Assembly: GCA_021106755.1 (NCBI GenBank)
Contig: JAIOTM010000108.1
Location: 1 to 7,958, forward strand
Reading direction: 5' to 3'
Length of the DNA: 7,958 nt
Origin: Candidatus Cloacimonadota bacterium
GTDB lineage: Bacteria; Cloacimonadota; Cloacimonadia; Cloacimonadales; JAIOQZ01
This document shows positions 1-5,635 of this stretch, piece after piece. A model generated the notes under the pieces. It ran no database searches and was not told the origin of the DNA. It saw nothing but the letters and a program-made list of their open reading frames with translations. Made by a program: the position numbers and the translations under genes. Each line of letters opens with the position of its first letter. Positions within the stretch are counted from its first letter, which is position 1.

Positions 1-1
1 T

Positions 2-67
2 AATCCCATAGACTTTGACTCCATATTTGGATGGGGACAGAATTGGGGAACTAACTACGGATTTTAG
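2..67 (+). CDS. C-terminal end of an upstream gene, probably a phage structural protein (partial)
   Basis: Only one of the three forward frames stays open from the left edge to a stop here, the TAG at 65-67; the other two hit stops within the first 20 bases. The 21 visible residues end in FGWGQNWGTNYGF, rich in Gly, Asn and aromatics. The stop codon overlaps the AGGAG ribosome-binding site (66-70) of the next gene, so the two belong to one operon. By position it is likely another tail or baseplate component, but too little is visible to name a family. Confidence 0.6.
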   Translation, partial: NPIDFDSIFGWGQNWGTNYGF

Positions 68-75
68 GAGAAATT

Positions 76-822
76 ATGGCAAATACAACAAACTATAATC
101 TATACAAACCGATTGAAGGTGAGTCCGGCTGGGCTACTATTATCAACTCGAATTTCGATGTTATTGATAGTCAGATGAAGTCGAATCAGGACTCTATAAC
201 CGGTCACACCGGAACAGGCAAACATAAGCATGAAGCCAGTCAGATTCGCACTTCCAACGGTTCTGATGTGCAATCAATATTGGATGGAAAAGCGAATCTA
301 TCGCATACTCATTCAATTTATGCTCTACAATCAGAAATGGAAATTATCGGAAACACTCTTGATTTATTGGCTCCGGATTTGACTTCGGTCAACCTGTTTA
401 TCGAAGCAGTAAACCGAGATGGTGGTCTTCGTATTCACTTCTATACAGATGTCAGCGTTTACTTTACACAGGCTGTGCTACAGATTGATAAAGGTGGCTC
501 TGGTGTGAGTGGAGTGACCACTTCCAGCAATGTTGTTTTCATTCCAGGAAGCGATTTGAGTGGAGTTGTCGATGCTGATGTAATCGGCATTACTGTAATT
601 TTGTACTCAGGTCTCAGCTCGATAGAACAAACGATAAATCATACTTTCTACCTGACTCCGCTACCTTTAGAAAGTCGGGTAAACGTAATCGAACAACAAC
701 TTACACTTGGCAATATCATCGACTCGTTTGCACAGGATGAAGATGCGTTACAAGCACTTGCTAACGTGCTTCACTCCTCAAACACACTTGCACAGAAGAT
801 TTCGGAGTTGATGGCACCATGA
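76..822 (+). CDS. Phage tail fibre-like protein with two HxH motifs
   Basis: A 248-residue protein. Residues 3-30 (TNYNLYKP...GW..IINSNFDVID) match the N-terminal segment common in phage tail fibre and minor tail proteins, usually the part attached to the particle. H50-K-H52 and H77-T-H79 are HxH motifs with the TGKHKHEASQI and GKANLSHTHSIY contexts typical of trimeric fibres; in T4 long-tail-fibre tips such motifs bind iron along the trimer axis. Residues about 95-195 are beta-rich and Gly/Ser-rich, a likely receptor-facing or shaft domain; residues 200-246 look helical. The ATG follows AGGAG with 5-base spacing. Its stop overlaps the next start (ATGA), indicating co-translation. Function as a receptor-binding or connecting fibre is inferred; the distal part matches no family I recognise. 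Confidence 0.75.
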   Translation: MANTTNYNLYKPIEGESGWATIINSNFDVIDSQMKSNQDSITGHTGTGKHKHEASQIRTSNGSDVQSILDGKANLSHTHSIYALQSEMEIIGNTLDLLAPDLTSVNLFIEAVNRDGGLRIHFYTDVSVYFTQAVLQIDKGGSGVSGVTTSSNVVFIPGSDLSGVVDADVIGITVILYSGLSSIEQTINHTFYLTPLPLESRVNVIEQQLTLGNIIDSFAQDEDALQALANVLHSSNTLAQKISELMAP

Positions 823-1061
823 ATACCATAAGACAAGACACTATATGGGATTTAGTGAACAAGAAAACCAAGCCAACTATCTCAACGGATAAGAATATCG
901 CATTTGTAAAGACCATTTATTCAACTGTGGATACAAAAGAAGAGCTTGGAATTGAGGATGAGAATCTTGTCCTGCATGGTTCGGAATTTCCATCTGAACC
1001 ACAGCCCGGACAAGTATTTATTAAAGAGGGTACACCATACATTTATAAGGAGATGGCATGA
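819..1061 (+). CDS. Small protein of the tail-fibre operon, tip-motif C-terminus
   Basis: An 80-residue protein, not assigned to a family. It starts within the stop of the fibre gene (ATGA overlap, 819-822), with GGAG at 804-807 as a distant ribosome-binding site, so translation is probably coupled. The N-terminal 45 residues are charged and polar without membrane segments. The C-terminus (PSEPQPGQVFIKEGTPYIYKEMA without its last residues is most of it) has the layout PS-x4-G-x-V/I-x3-G-x-x-Y-x-Y-K, also found at the end of the 1220-1693 product. Such short beta-hairpin ends occur in phage fibre and tail proteins. It may be a fibre tip, adaptor or assembly factor; only its place in a tail operon is well supported. 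Confidence 0.6.
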   Translation: MNTIRQDTIWDLVNKKTKPTISTDKNIAFVKTIYSTVDTKEELGIEDENLVLHGSEFPSEPQPGQVFIKEGTPYIYKEMA

Positions 1062-1219
1062 AAATTAAAGAGCTAATTCAGATTAAGAAACTCGAAGTGA
1101 CCAAAGAATACGAAAAACTGCAAAAAACAATTACCGAATCGAAAGAGAAACTCTTGAAAACTGAAGGTGCATTCCTGATTCTGCAACACCTTGAACAGCA
1201 ACTAGATAAGGAGGCTTAA
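1058..1219 (+). CDS. Short helical (coiled-coil-like) protein of the tail-fibre operon
   Basis: A 53-residue ORF, short enough to be missed by length-filtered gene finders. It begins inside the stop of the preceding gene (ATGA, 1058-1061), has AAGGAG at 1047-1052 with 5-base spacing, and its TAA (1217-1219) is immediately followed by the next ATG. About half of its residues are Lys, Glu, Gln or Leu, with no Pro or Cys and only one Gly (near residue 37). Hydrophobics recur every three to four positions in residues 3-50, which predicts one long amphipathic helix or coiled coil. No family is recognised. Its fixed position between two structural genes and good translation signals argue it is real, perhaps a trimerising or assembly helper. 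Confidence 0.65.
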   Translation: MKIKELIQIKKLEVTKEYEKLQKTITESKEKLLKTEGAFLILQHLEQQLDKEA

Positions 1220-1693
1220 ATGTCAGGTCAATGGAAAGAAATACTTGATGCCGATAAACTCGGTGCAGCCGATGGAATTGCACAACTCGATGCTACTGGT
1301 AAGTTGAAATCTACTCAAATACCGGAGATTGATCCTACTAACATATCAGGAATCCTGAGTGCAAGCCAGATACCAAGTTTGGATGCTTCGAAAGTCACTT
1401 CGGGTGCTTTTTCAAGCAGTCGGATTCCATCATTGGATACGACTAAAATCGCATCTGGATCACTAAATGCAGACCGGATTCCAACACTGGCACAAGCCAA
1501 AGTAAGCGGTCTATCCACCTCATTAGCAGGTAAAGTTAGCACCTCTACAAAGGTCAATGGCAAAGCGTTATCAGGTGATGTTACACTCAAAACAGCAGAT
1601 ATTATTGAAGAAGTTGGCTCGCTACCTGAATCCGGATTGATTGGAGAAATCTGTGCGTTTGAAGGTAAATTATACGTCTGGAAAGGTGAATAA
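1220..1693 (+). CDS. Phage tail fibre-like protein with 18-residue repeats
   Basis: A 157-residue protein with the best ribosome-binding site of the cluster, AAGGAGG at 1208-1214, inside the end of the upstream gene. Residues 13-28 (KLGAADGIAQLDATGK) are followed by four 18-residue units (about 25-96) with the core S-x-I-P-x-L-D-x-x-K-I/V. Residues 111-128 (KVNGKALSGDVTLKTADI) are the VNGK-x-LSG-x-VTLT-x-AD motif widely seen in tail fibres and side tail fibres of phages and prophages. The C-terminus (SLPESGLIGEICAFEGKLYV) resembles the end of the 819-1061 product. It is probably a short trimeric fibre or tip protein. It is last in the operon, 26 bases before a terminator. Much shorter than typical side tail fibres, yet with complete start and stop. 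Confidence 0.75.
   Translation: MSGQWKEILDADKLGAADGIAQLDATGKLKSTQIPEIDPTNISGILSASQIPSLDASKVTSGAFSSSRIPSLDTTKIASGSLNADRIPTLAQAKVSGLSTSLAGKVSTSTKVNGKALSGDVTLKTADIIEEVGSLPESGLIGEICAFEGKLYVWKGE
1292..1507 (+). repeat. Four in-frame 54-bp coding repeats
   Basis: Residues 25-42, 43-60, 61-78 and 79-96 of the fibre-like protein align without gaps as 18-residue units. Units two to four begin with Ser-Gly and carry Q/R-I-P-S/T-L followed by K-I/V; unit one is degenerate (STQIPEIDPTNI). The protein repeat is clearer than the DNA repeat, so the units are old rather than recent duplications. They probably build a repetitive fibre shaft. Confidence 0.7.
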
Positions 1694-1719
1694 ATCCGAA
1701 CCAAAAATCCAGTAATTCG

Positions 1720-1756
1720 ACCTGTTTTTGTACTCAAGAACAGGTTTTTTGTTTTT
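1720..1756 (+). terminator. Intrinsic terminator of the tail-fibre operon
   Basis: An 11-bp stem pairs 1720-1730 (ACCTGTTTTTG) with 1735-1745 (CAAGAACAGGT), with one G-U pair and a TACT loop. The T-tract continues to 1756 interrupted by one G. It lies 26 bases after the last fibre stop. No T-tract follows on the other strand, so it acts in the + direction only. Confidence 0.88.
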
Positions 1757-1844
1757 CTAATGTGAGTAACTCTTAACTTCTTACAATACATGAAGTAAGC
1801 TTCCATGTAAATGTTCATAAAATAATTGAATTTGATAAAAAAAT

Positions 1845-1950
1845 ATGCCATCTTGTTGGCATCGAAAAATCAGCTATTTTTAAGCATTTATGCCACCTTG
1901 ATGGCACTTTCTGCCACGAATTTGGCACTTTTTGCCATTTTGCGTGTCAC
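1845..1950. promoter_or_regulatory. Palindromic repeat array, TGCCA-N6-TGGCA, possible multi-site operator
   Basis: Three perfect units TGCCA-N6-TGGCA lie at 1846-1861, 1891-1906 and 1912-1927. A fourth, degenerate one (TGCCA-N7-TGTCA) is at 1933-1949. The last three left arms start 21 bases apart (1891, 1912, 1933), two DNA helix turns, and each right arm continues CACTTT. The six-base centres differ, so the arms are what is conserved, as expected for dimer-binding sites on one DNA face. The array lies about 75-180 bases upstream of the -35 element of the promoter at 2026. A role in controlling the DUF2851 gene, or as iteron-like sites, is inference; no cognate regulator is in the window. 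Confidence 0.55.
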
Positions 1951-2025
1951 TTTACATTGGTGTCAACATACAAGGGTCGAAAAGTACAAACAAGCAGGTG
2001 TATCTTTGGGGCAGAAAAGAAAAAC

Positions 2026-2054
2026 TTGACAAAATAATTTCCAGTATATATACT
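2026..2054 (+). promoter_or_regulatory. Sigma-70-type promoter upstream of the DUF2851 gene
   Basis: TTGACA at 2026-2031, a 17-base spacer, and TATACT at 2049-2054 give a consensus -35, ideal spacing and a five-of-six -10. Transcription would start near 2061 and give an untranslated leader of about 30 bases before the first ATG with a ribosome-binding site. The segment TATACTTTG is also one base away from the Bacteroidota -7 element TAnnTTTG, so the exact sigma factor is open. Confidence 0.7.
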
Positions 2055-2091
2055 TTGATGTGTATAAAGTAGTGTTTTGAGAGGTGAAGAT

Positions 2092-2115
2092 ATGTTATCT
2101 GGATATTGTTTGTGA
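2092..2115 (+). CDS. Possible seven-codon leader peptide before the DUF2851 gene
   Basis: The only good ribosome-binding site in this leader, AGGTGA at 2082-2087, is 4 bases from the ATG at 2092. That ATG opens a short frame encoding MLSGYCL and ends with TGA at 2113-2115, overlapping the GTG at 2112 (GTGA). Ribosomes ending here could restart on the DUF2851 gene. It could instead be a frame disruption of the original ATG start by a small indel. Translation of the leader is inferred from signals only. Confidence 0.4.
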   Translation: MLSGYCL

Positions 2116-3488
2116 ATCAGGCATTGAGTTTTCCCGAACGATTCCTCTACCATATCTGGGATGGTCAGAAATATCAACCGCGGATGACAACCGAAAGCGG
2201 CAAATTATTGCGCGTTCTCTTTCCTGGTGAATGGAACACAGATTCTGGTCCTGACTTTCGCCACGCGATTGTCCAGATCGGCGATGTCATATACAAAGGC
2301 GATGTGGAAATTCATATCAAAGCAAAAGACTGGTTCGCGCATCATCACCAGAAAGATTCCGCCTATAATAAAATCATCCTGCATGTTGTCTTCCAGAATA
2401 TTCAATCATCACCGTACATCACTACAGAGAATGGGATTAAAGTAGAGACTGTCGCATTGAGCCGCTTTATAGAAAAACCATTGATAACTCTCCAGAAACA
2501 ATTCAGCACCTCTAAGCCGCCAGATTCAAAAACATTTTGCGTCAGATTTGCCAGAACCAGTTTTTATCAGGTAGAGAGCTTTCTTGAAGAGATGGGATTC
2601 CGAAGACTGGAGCGCAAAGTAAGCCGATTTGCCGCCGAAAAAAGCTTCTGCGACTATAACGAACTTCTCTACAAAGGTATTATGGAAGCCCTTGGATATT
2701 CAAAAAACAAGACCCCAATGCTGAATCTTTCTGAATATGTACGTCTGCCGCAACTCCAGAAACTAATAGCGGATGGCACTGATTTAGACAGCATTATCGC
2801 GCTACTACTCGGTAGCAGTGGTCTGATAAACAAACTTCCCATGTCTCTTACCCAGAAACAGCAACAACTCTGGCAGAAGCGATATTCTCTTTCGCGGAGT
2901 CATCCCACCACATTGCTTCTTGAATGGAATCTGTTTCGTCAGAGACCGGGAAACCATCCGGCTATTCGTTTGCTTCAGGCTGCCGCTTTCTTTTACGAGA
3001 ACTCCACACCCCTGCACCATATTCTTCGTGGTTTCTCACTCCTCAAAGAATCGAACGATTTCCAGCAACCTCTCAGGAACCTTGATACACTATTTGAAGC
3101 ATCGGGGAAATTGCTACCTGAAAGTTGTGGTATCGGTAAATCACGAGTCAGAATAATAACAGTAAACGTTATTATCCCGCTGATTCTTCTTTACGCAAGA
3201 GAACATCACTATAAAGATTTTGAGCAATATCTACTAAGATTTTACCAGCATTTCGCTCCTCTGCCACCTAACAGAACTACCCGCTATATGGAGAAATTTC
3301 TGGACAATCACCAGTGCAAAGTCCAACGAAAAAGAGCAATCCTGCAACAAGGTTTAACCGAATTATACCACACACGTTGTAGCAAACATCTTTGCTATAA
3401 ATGCGAATCCGAAACAGCAGATGAAATTGTCGTTCGAGAGCAACAATCCCCATATTATGCTGTTGCCAACAATACTATGGTAAACTGA
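2112..3488 (+). CDS. DUF2851 family protein
   Basis: 458 residues from the GTG at 2112; a TTG at 2106 in the same frame is the alternative. I prefer GTG because it overlaps the stop of the leader ORF, and neither start has its own ribosome-binding site. The N-terminal part carries the DUF2851 signature: FPGEWNTDSGPDF, then GDVEIH (E66, H68), DWFAHHHQKDSAYNKIILHV. The family function is not established. The C-terminal part is helical, then GLTELYHTRCSKHLCYKCE with C423, C428 and C431, a conserved Cys cluster that could bind metal. Length fits the family. A promoter at 2026 and an unusual palindrome array lie upstream; a small membrane protein follows 80 bases downstream. Family call is firm; role is unknown. 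Confidence 0.85.
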   Translation: MNQALSFPERFLYHIWDGQKYQPRMTTESGKLLRVLFPGEWNTDSGPDFRHAIVQIGDVIYKGDVEIHIKAKDWFAHHHQKDSAYNKIILHVVFQNIQSSPYITTENGIKVETVALSRFIEKPLITLQKQFSTSKPPDSKTFCVRFARTSFYQVESFLEEMGFRRLERKVSRFAAEKSFCDYNELLYKGIMEALGYSKNKTPMLNLSEYVRLPQLQKLIADGTDLDSIIALLLGSSGLINKLPMSLTQKQQQLWQKRYSLSRSHPTTLLLEWNLFRQRPGNHPAIRLLQAAAFFYENSTPLHHILRGFSLLKESNDFQQPLRNLDTLFEASGKLLPESCGIGKSRVRIITVNVIIPLILLYAREHHYKDFEQYLLRFYQHFAPLPPNRTTRYMEKFLDNHQCKVQRKRAILQQGLTELYHTRCSKHLCYKCESETADEIVVREQQSPYYAVANNTMVN

Positions 3489-3568
3489 TAGATTTTAACA
3501 GAGAGGTTGAAGCTATTTGTGACGCAGGATTCCATTGACAGATAGTTAAAAGCAGATTGTTTTGAATC

Positions 3569-3925
3569 ATGTTAGTTATACTTCTACTGATTATATTGGG
3601 GCTTGTCCTGCAACAAGCGGGTGTTATCCCTCTTCTTTACCTGAATATTCTATTGATAATATCTACAGCGTATGTTTGGGGTAAAAGCTGGATAAGCAAA
3701 GTAATTCTGCTTGTTTGTATGGTTGCTTTTGTATCATTGGCAGGCTTTGTTATTCGCTCTGATAGAATTATTCTGTTAATTCAACTTGTAATAACACTCA
3801 GCGGTATTCTCCGGAAATTCATTCGACGCAGACAAGAACCACAGCAAGACATATCATCAGATGTACTACGCGAATTTTGGTCAACACTGGAACAGGCAGA
3901 CAAAAAGATGAAGAAGAAAGACTAA
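3569..3925 (+). CDS. Small hypothetical membrane protein
   Basis: 118 residues, no family recognised. Hydrophobic stretches at about 1-14, 18-36, 44-62 and 66-82 suggest three or four membrane helices. A basic turn (KFIRRRQE, 83-90) and a polar, charged cytoplasmic tail (91-118) end in a run of lysines. An in-frame TGA at 3563 excludes an earlier start, but no convincing ribosome-binding site precedes the ATG, so initiation is weak or coupled to the DUF2851 transcript 80 bases upstream. Its TAA shares four bases (CTAA) with the stop of the opposing folK. The hydrophobic pattern and the basic tail support a real gene. Confidence 0.6.
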   Translation: MLVILLLIILGLVLQQAGVIPLLYLNILLIISTAYVWGKSWISKVILLVCMVAFVSLAGFVIRSDRIILLIQLVITLSGILRKFIRRRQEPQQDISSDVLREFWSTLEQADKKMKKKD

Positions 3926-4377
3926 ATCTGACGCAACATTTCTTTCGCGGTTAGCCCTGTCTGTGGGTGTTTCCAGTCAGGGGCAATTTCCGTAAGTGGT
4001 TTCAGGACAAATTTTCTCTCGGCTATACCGGGATGCGGAAGCGTTAATTCCGTAATATTTATACACAAATCATCAATTGAAAGAATATCAATATCAATAG
4101 TCCGCGCTCCCCAGCGGCGTGTACGTATTCTCCCGAGATTCGTTTCTATTTGCTGGCAGGTTTTCAATAATTGGAGTGGTTCAAGCTGGCAATAAAACAA
4201 AGCTACCGCGTTAAGGAAATCCGGTTGATTAGTTACTCCAAAAGGTGATGTTTCAATAACCTTGCTGCAACAAATCAGATTTAAGCCAGCAACTTCGTTG
4301 AGGGCGACGAGAGCTGTTTCAATATTTTCATGGCGGTTTCCGAGGTTAGAACCGAGAGCGACAAAGGCTTTTCTCAC
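3922..4377 (-). CDS. folK: 2-amino-4-hydroxy-6-hydroxymethyldihydropteridine pyrophosphokinase
   Basis: 151 residues. HPPK transfers pyrophosphate from ATP to 6-hydroxymethyl-7,8-dihydropterin, the cytoplasmic folate step just after FolB. Visible hallmarks are ALGSNLG (7-13), ETSPFGVTNQPDFLNAV (42-58), RRWGARTIDIDIL (87-99) with the metal-binding D95 and D97, which even keep the E. coli numbering, and LPHPGIAERKFVLKPL (113-128). Start is GTG; its first base is the last base of the folB stop (TAGTG), with CGGAG about 7 bases upstream, so translation is coupled to folB. It is the last gene of the minus-strand operon and shares its stop with the convergent membrane gene. No terminator is visible after it. 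Confidence 0.95.
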   Translation of the reverse strand: MRKAFVALGSNLGNRHENIETALVALNEVAGLNLICCSKVIETSPFGVTNQPDFLNAVALFYCQLEPLQLLKTCQQIETNLGRIRTRRWGARTIDIDILSIDDLCINITELTLPHPGIAERKFVLKPLTEIAPDWKHPQTGLTAKEMLRQI

Positions 4378-4733
4378 TATCTGCTCCGCTGCATCTCCAC
4401 TTCAACGGAGCTAAGACTTCCGTTGATAGGAACAGATGGTTTGCGGATTATTACCTTCGCTTTGCAAACTAGGTCAAAAGCAGCAAAAATATCATCAAGG
4501 ATGCAATTGGCACAGTTTTCGAGAAGCACAAATTGCTTCTTTTCCATAACATGTTTAATCTCGGCAAAGACTTTTGTGTAGTCAATAGTATCGGAGAGAT
4601 GTTTTATCTTACTGTCTAAGGCTGAATCAGATTCAACCGTTAAATCCACGATAAACCGCTGTCCTAATTTTCGTTCTTCCGGGTGTACACCGTGATAGCC
4701 GTAAAACACCATTTCATTCAGATGTATTTTCAT
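4377..4733 (-). CDS. folB: Dihydroneopterin aldolase
   Basis: 118 residues from the ATG at 4733; the frame is open further upstream, but the family normally begins here (KIHLNEMVFYGYHGVHPEE) and is about 120 residues long. The enzyme cleaves 7,8-dihydroneopterin to 6-hydroxymethyl-dihydropterin and glycolaldehyde, as a cytoplasmic octamer. Expected active-site residues are present: E20 in HPEERKLGQRF, Y52 in DTIDYTKVF, E72 in LLENCAN, and K98 in IIRKPSVPINGSL. Its product is the substrate of FolK, encoded next. The start lies 20 bases inside the end of the rseC-like gene, in another frame, with only a purine-rich stretch as ribosome-binding site. Confidence 0.93.
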   Translation of the reverse strand: MKIHLNEMVFYGYHGVHPEERKLGQRFIVDLTVESDSALDSKIKHLSDTIDYTKVFAEIKHVMEKKQFVLLENCANCILDDIFAAFDLVCKAKVIIRKPSVPINGSLSSVEVEMQRSR

Positions 4734-5169
4734 GGGTTCTCTCTGGAGGTAGCTCAATTTTTTCAATAATTTCAAAATGTATCTTATTAGCGAAACGTTT
4801 ATCCAATAAACGGATTATCAGGATACTAACTAAAAGTCCGGCTATAGAGGTGATAATGGAAACATCTTCGCTGAAGCCAATTAGTTTAGCGATAAAATAA
4901 AAAACTATCATCATCATAATAGGCAGGATGAAAAGAATAAACGATGAAAGAAGCTTCACGCCTGCTGATGCTGAAACTCGTACATGATCGCCTATTGAAA
5001 GCTTTATATCGGTTTCCAGCGTATGTCGGACACTACTGCCTTTGGACATACACAATCCGCGTATCGCACAGGAGTCACAGGAGTCGCTTTTGTCGATTTC
5101 TACTGTTACCTTTCCCTTTTCCGTCGAGATAACAACGGCTACATCTTCCTGAGTATCATCCATGTTCAT
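4714..5169 (-). CDS. rseC: RseC/MucC-type (SoxR-reducing system) membrane protein
   Basis: 151 residues from the ATG at 5169, which has AGGA 7 bases upstream and sits one base after the rfaE2 stop. A TTG at 5190 would extend it but has no better signal. The order is typical of RseC: an N-terminal beta domain with the Cys cluster SCDSC-x5-C (C31, C34, C40), then GDHVRVSASAG, two membrane helices at about 73-95 and 102-120, and a short polar tail. In gammaproteobacteria RseC affects SigmaE control and SoxR reduction with Rnf/Rsx proteins; here that link is only by family. The Cys cluster could hold an iron-sulphur centre or a disulfide. Its place between LPS and folate genes hints at envelope homeostasis. 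Confidence 0.82.
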   Translation of the reverse strand: MNMDDTQEDVAVVISTEKGKVTVEIDKSDSCDSCAIRGLCMSKGSSVRHTLETDIKLSIGDHVRVSASAGVKLLSSFILFILPIMMMIVFYFIAKLIGFSEDVSIITSIAGLLVSILIIRLLDKRFANKIHFEIIEKIELPPERTHENTSE

Positions 5170-5170
5170 A

Positions 5171-5635
5171 TCATTTTCCTGTTTTTTCAATAATGGAAGA
5201 AGTGGAACGTCCTTCGAGAAACACCAGACTTTTCACTTCACCTCCGGCAGCAAGGACTATGTCAGACCCGACAATATCTTCCGGTTGCCAGTCTCCACCT
5301 TTTACCAGCACATCCGGTTTGAGCTGACTAATCAGTTTATAAGGAGTATCTTCATCAAAGATTACTACATAGTCAACAGCTTCCAACGCCGCGAGGACTA
5401 TCGCTCTGTCTTCCTGAGAATTAACAGGACGCGTGGAGCCTTTCAGTCGGCGTACAGAAGCATCGCTGTTAAGTCCTATAACAAGAATATCTCCCTGTTG
5501 CCGGGCTTCACGCAGGTAAAGAACGTGTCCGGCATGGATAATATCGAAACAACCATTGGTAAAAATCAGCCTTTTGCCTTCTCTTTTCCATGTCTGGCGA
5601 AGTTTCGTTAACTCGGTAACAGTAGCGATTTTCAT
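5171..5635 (-). CDS. rfaE2: D-glycero-beta-D-manno-heptose 1-phosphate adenylyltransferase (RfaE domain II)
   Basis: 154 residues, a stand-alone nucleotidyltransferase domain of HldE/RfaE. It makes ADP-heptose from heptose 1-phosphate and ATP for the LPS inner core. Motifs: [12 protein letters not shown] (26-37) with H34-x-G-H37, [13 protein letters not shown] (54-66), RPV....DRA (69-78), VLVKGGDW (109-116), and the C-terminal EGRSTSSII (141-149). The kinase domain (RfaE1) is absent, so it must be encoded elsewhere, a common split arrangement. The ATG overlaps the cyclase stop (ATGA, 5632-5635), and the next gene starts one base after its stop, so it is translationally tied to both neighbours. 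It indicates a heptose-containing LPS or a heptosylated glycan. Confidence 0.93.
   Translation of the reverse strand: MKIATVTELTKLRQTWKREGKRLIFTNGCFDIIHAGHVLYLREARQQGDILVIGLNSDASVRRLKGSTRPVNSQEDRAIVLAALEAVDYVVIFDEDTPYKLISQLKPDVLVKGGDWQPEDIVGSDIVLAAGGEVKSLVFLEGRSTSSIIEKTGK

Noticed and set aside
2..67. Variable repeat of a diversity-generating retroelement
   Set aside because: The aromatic/Gly/Asn-rich end is suggestive, but there is no template repeat, reverse transcriptase or adenine-codon bias visible.
1315..1851. 178-residue minus-strand ORF
   Set aside because: It lies opposite the fibre gene with its clear motifs, spans the terminator, and shows no domain or ribosome-binding site; it is a shadow.
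1902..1937. Sigma-54 promoter (TGGCAC...TGC)
   Set aside because: The GG-to-GC distance is 10 bases instead of the required 12, at both candidate positions.
1845..1950. CRISPR array
   Set aside because: Units are too short, with no unique spacers of constant length and no cas genes.
1826..2037. Possible proteins across the palindrome array, including a frame reading CHLDGTF/CHEFGTF
   Set aside because: The 21-bp period is a multiple of three and so yields apparent peptide repeats, but there is no ATG or ribosome-binding site; the palindromic symmetry fits DNA-binding sites better.
3535..3563. TTGACA as a promoter for the membrane protein gene
   Set aside because: No acceptable -10 hexamer 16-18 bases downstream, and the start point would fall on or after the ATG.
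5162..5611. 149-residue plus-strand ORF
   Set aside because: Exact antisense of the well-supported rfaE2 gene; no family features.
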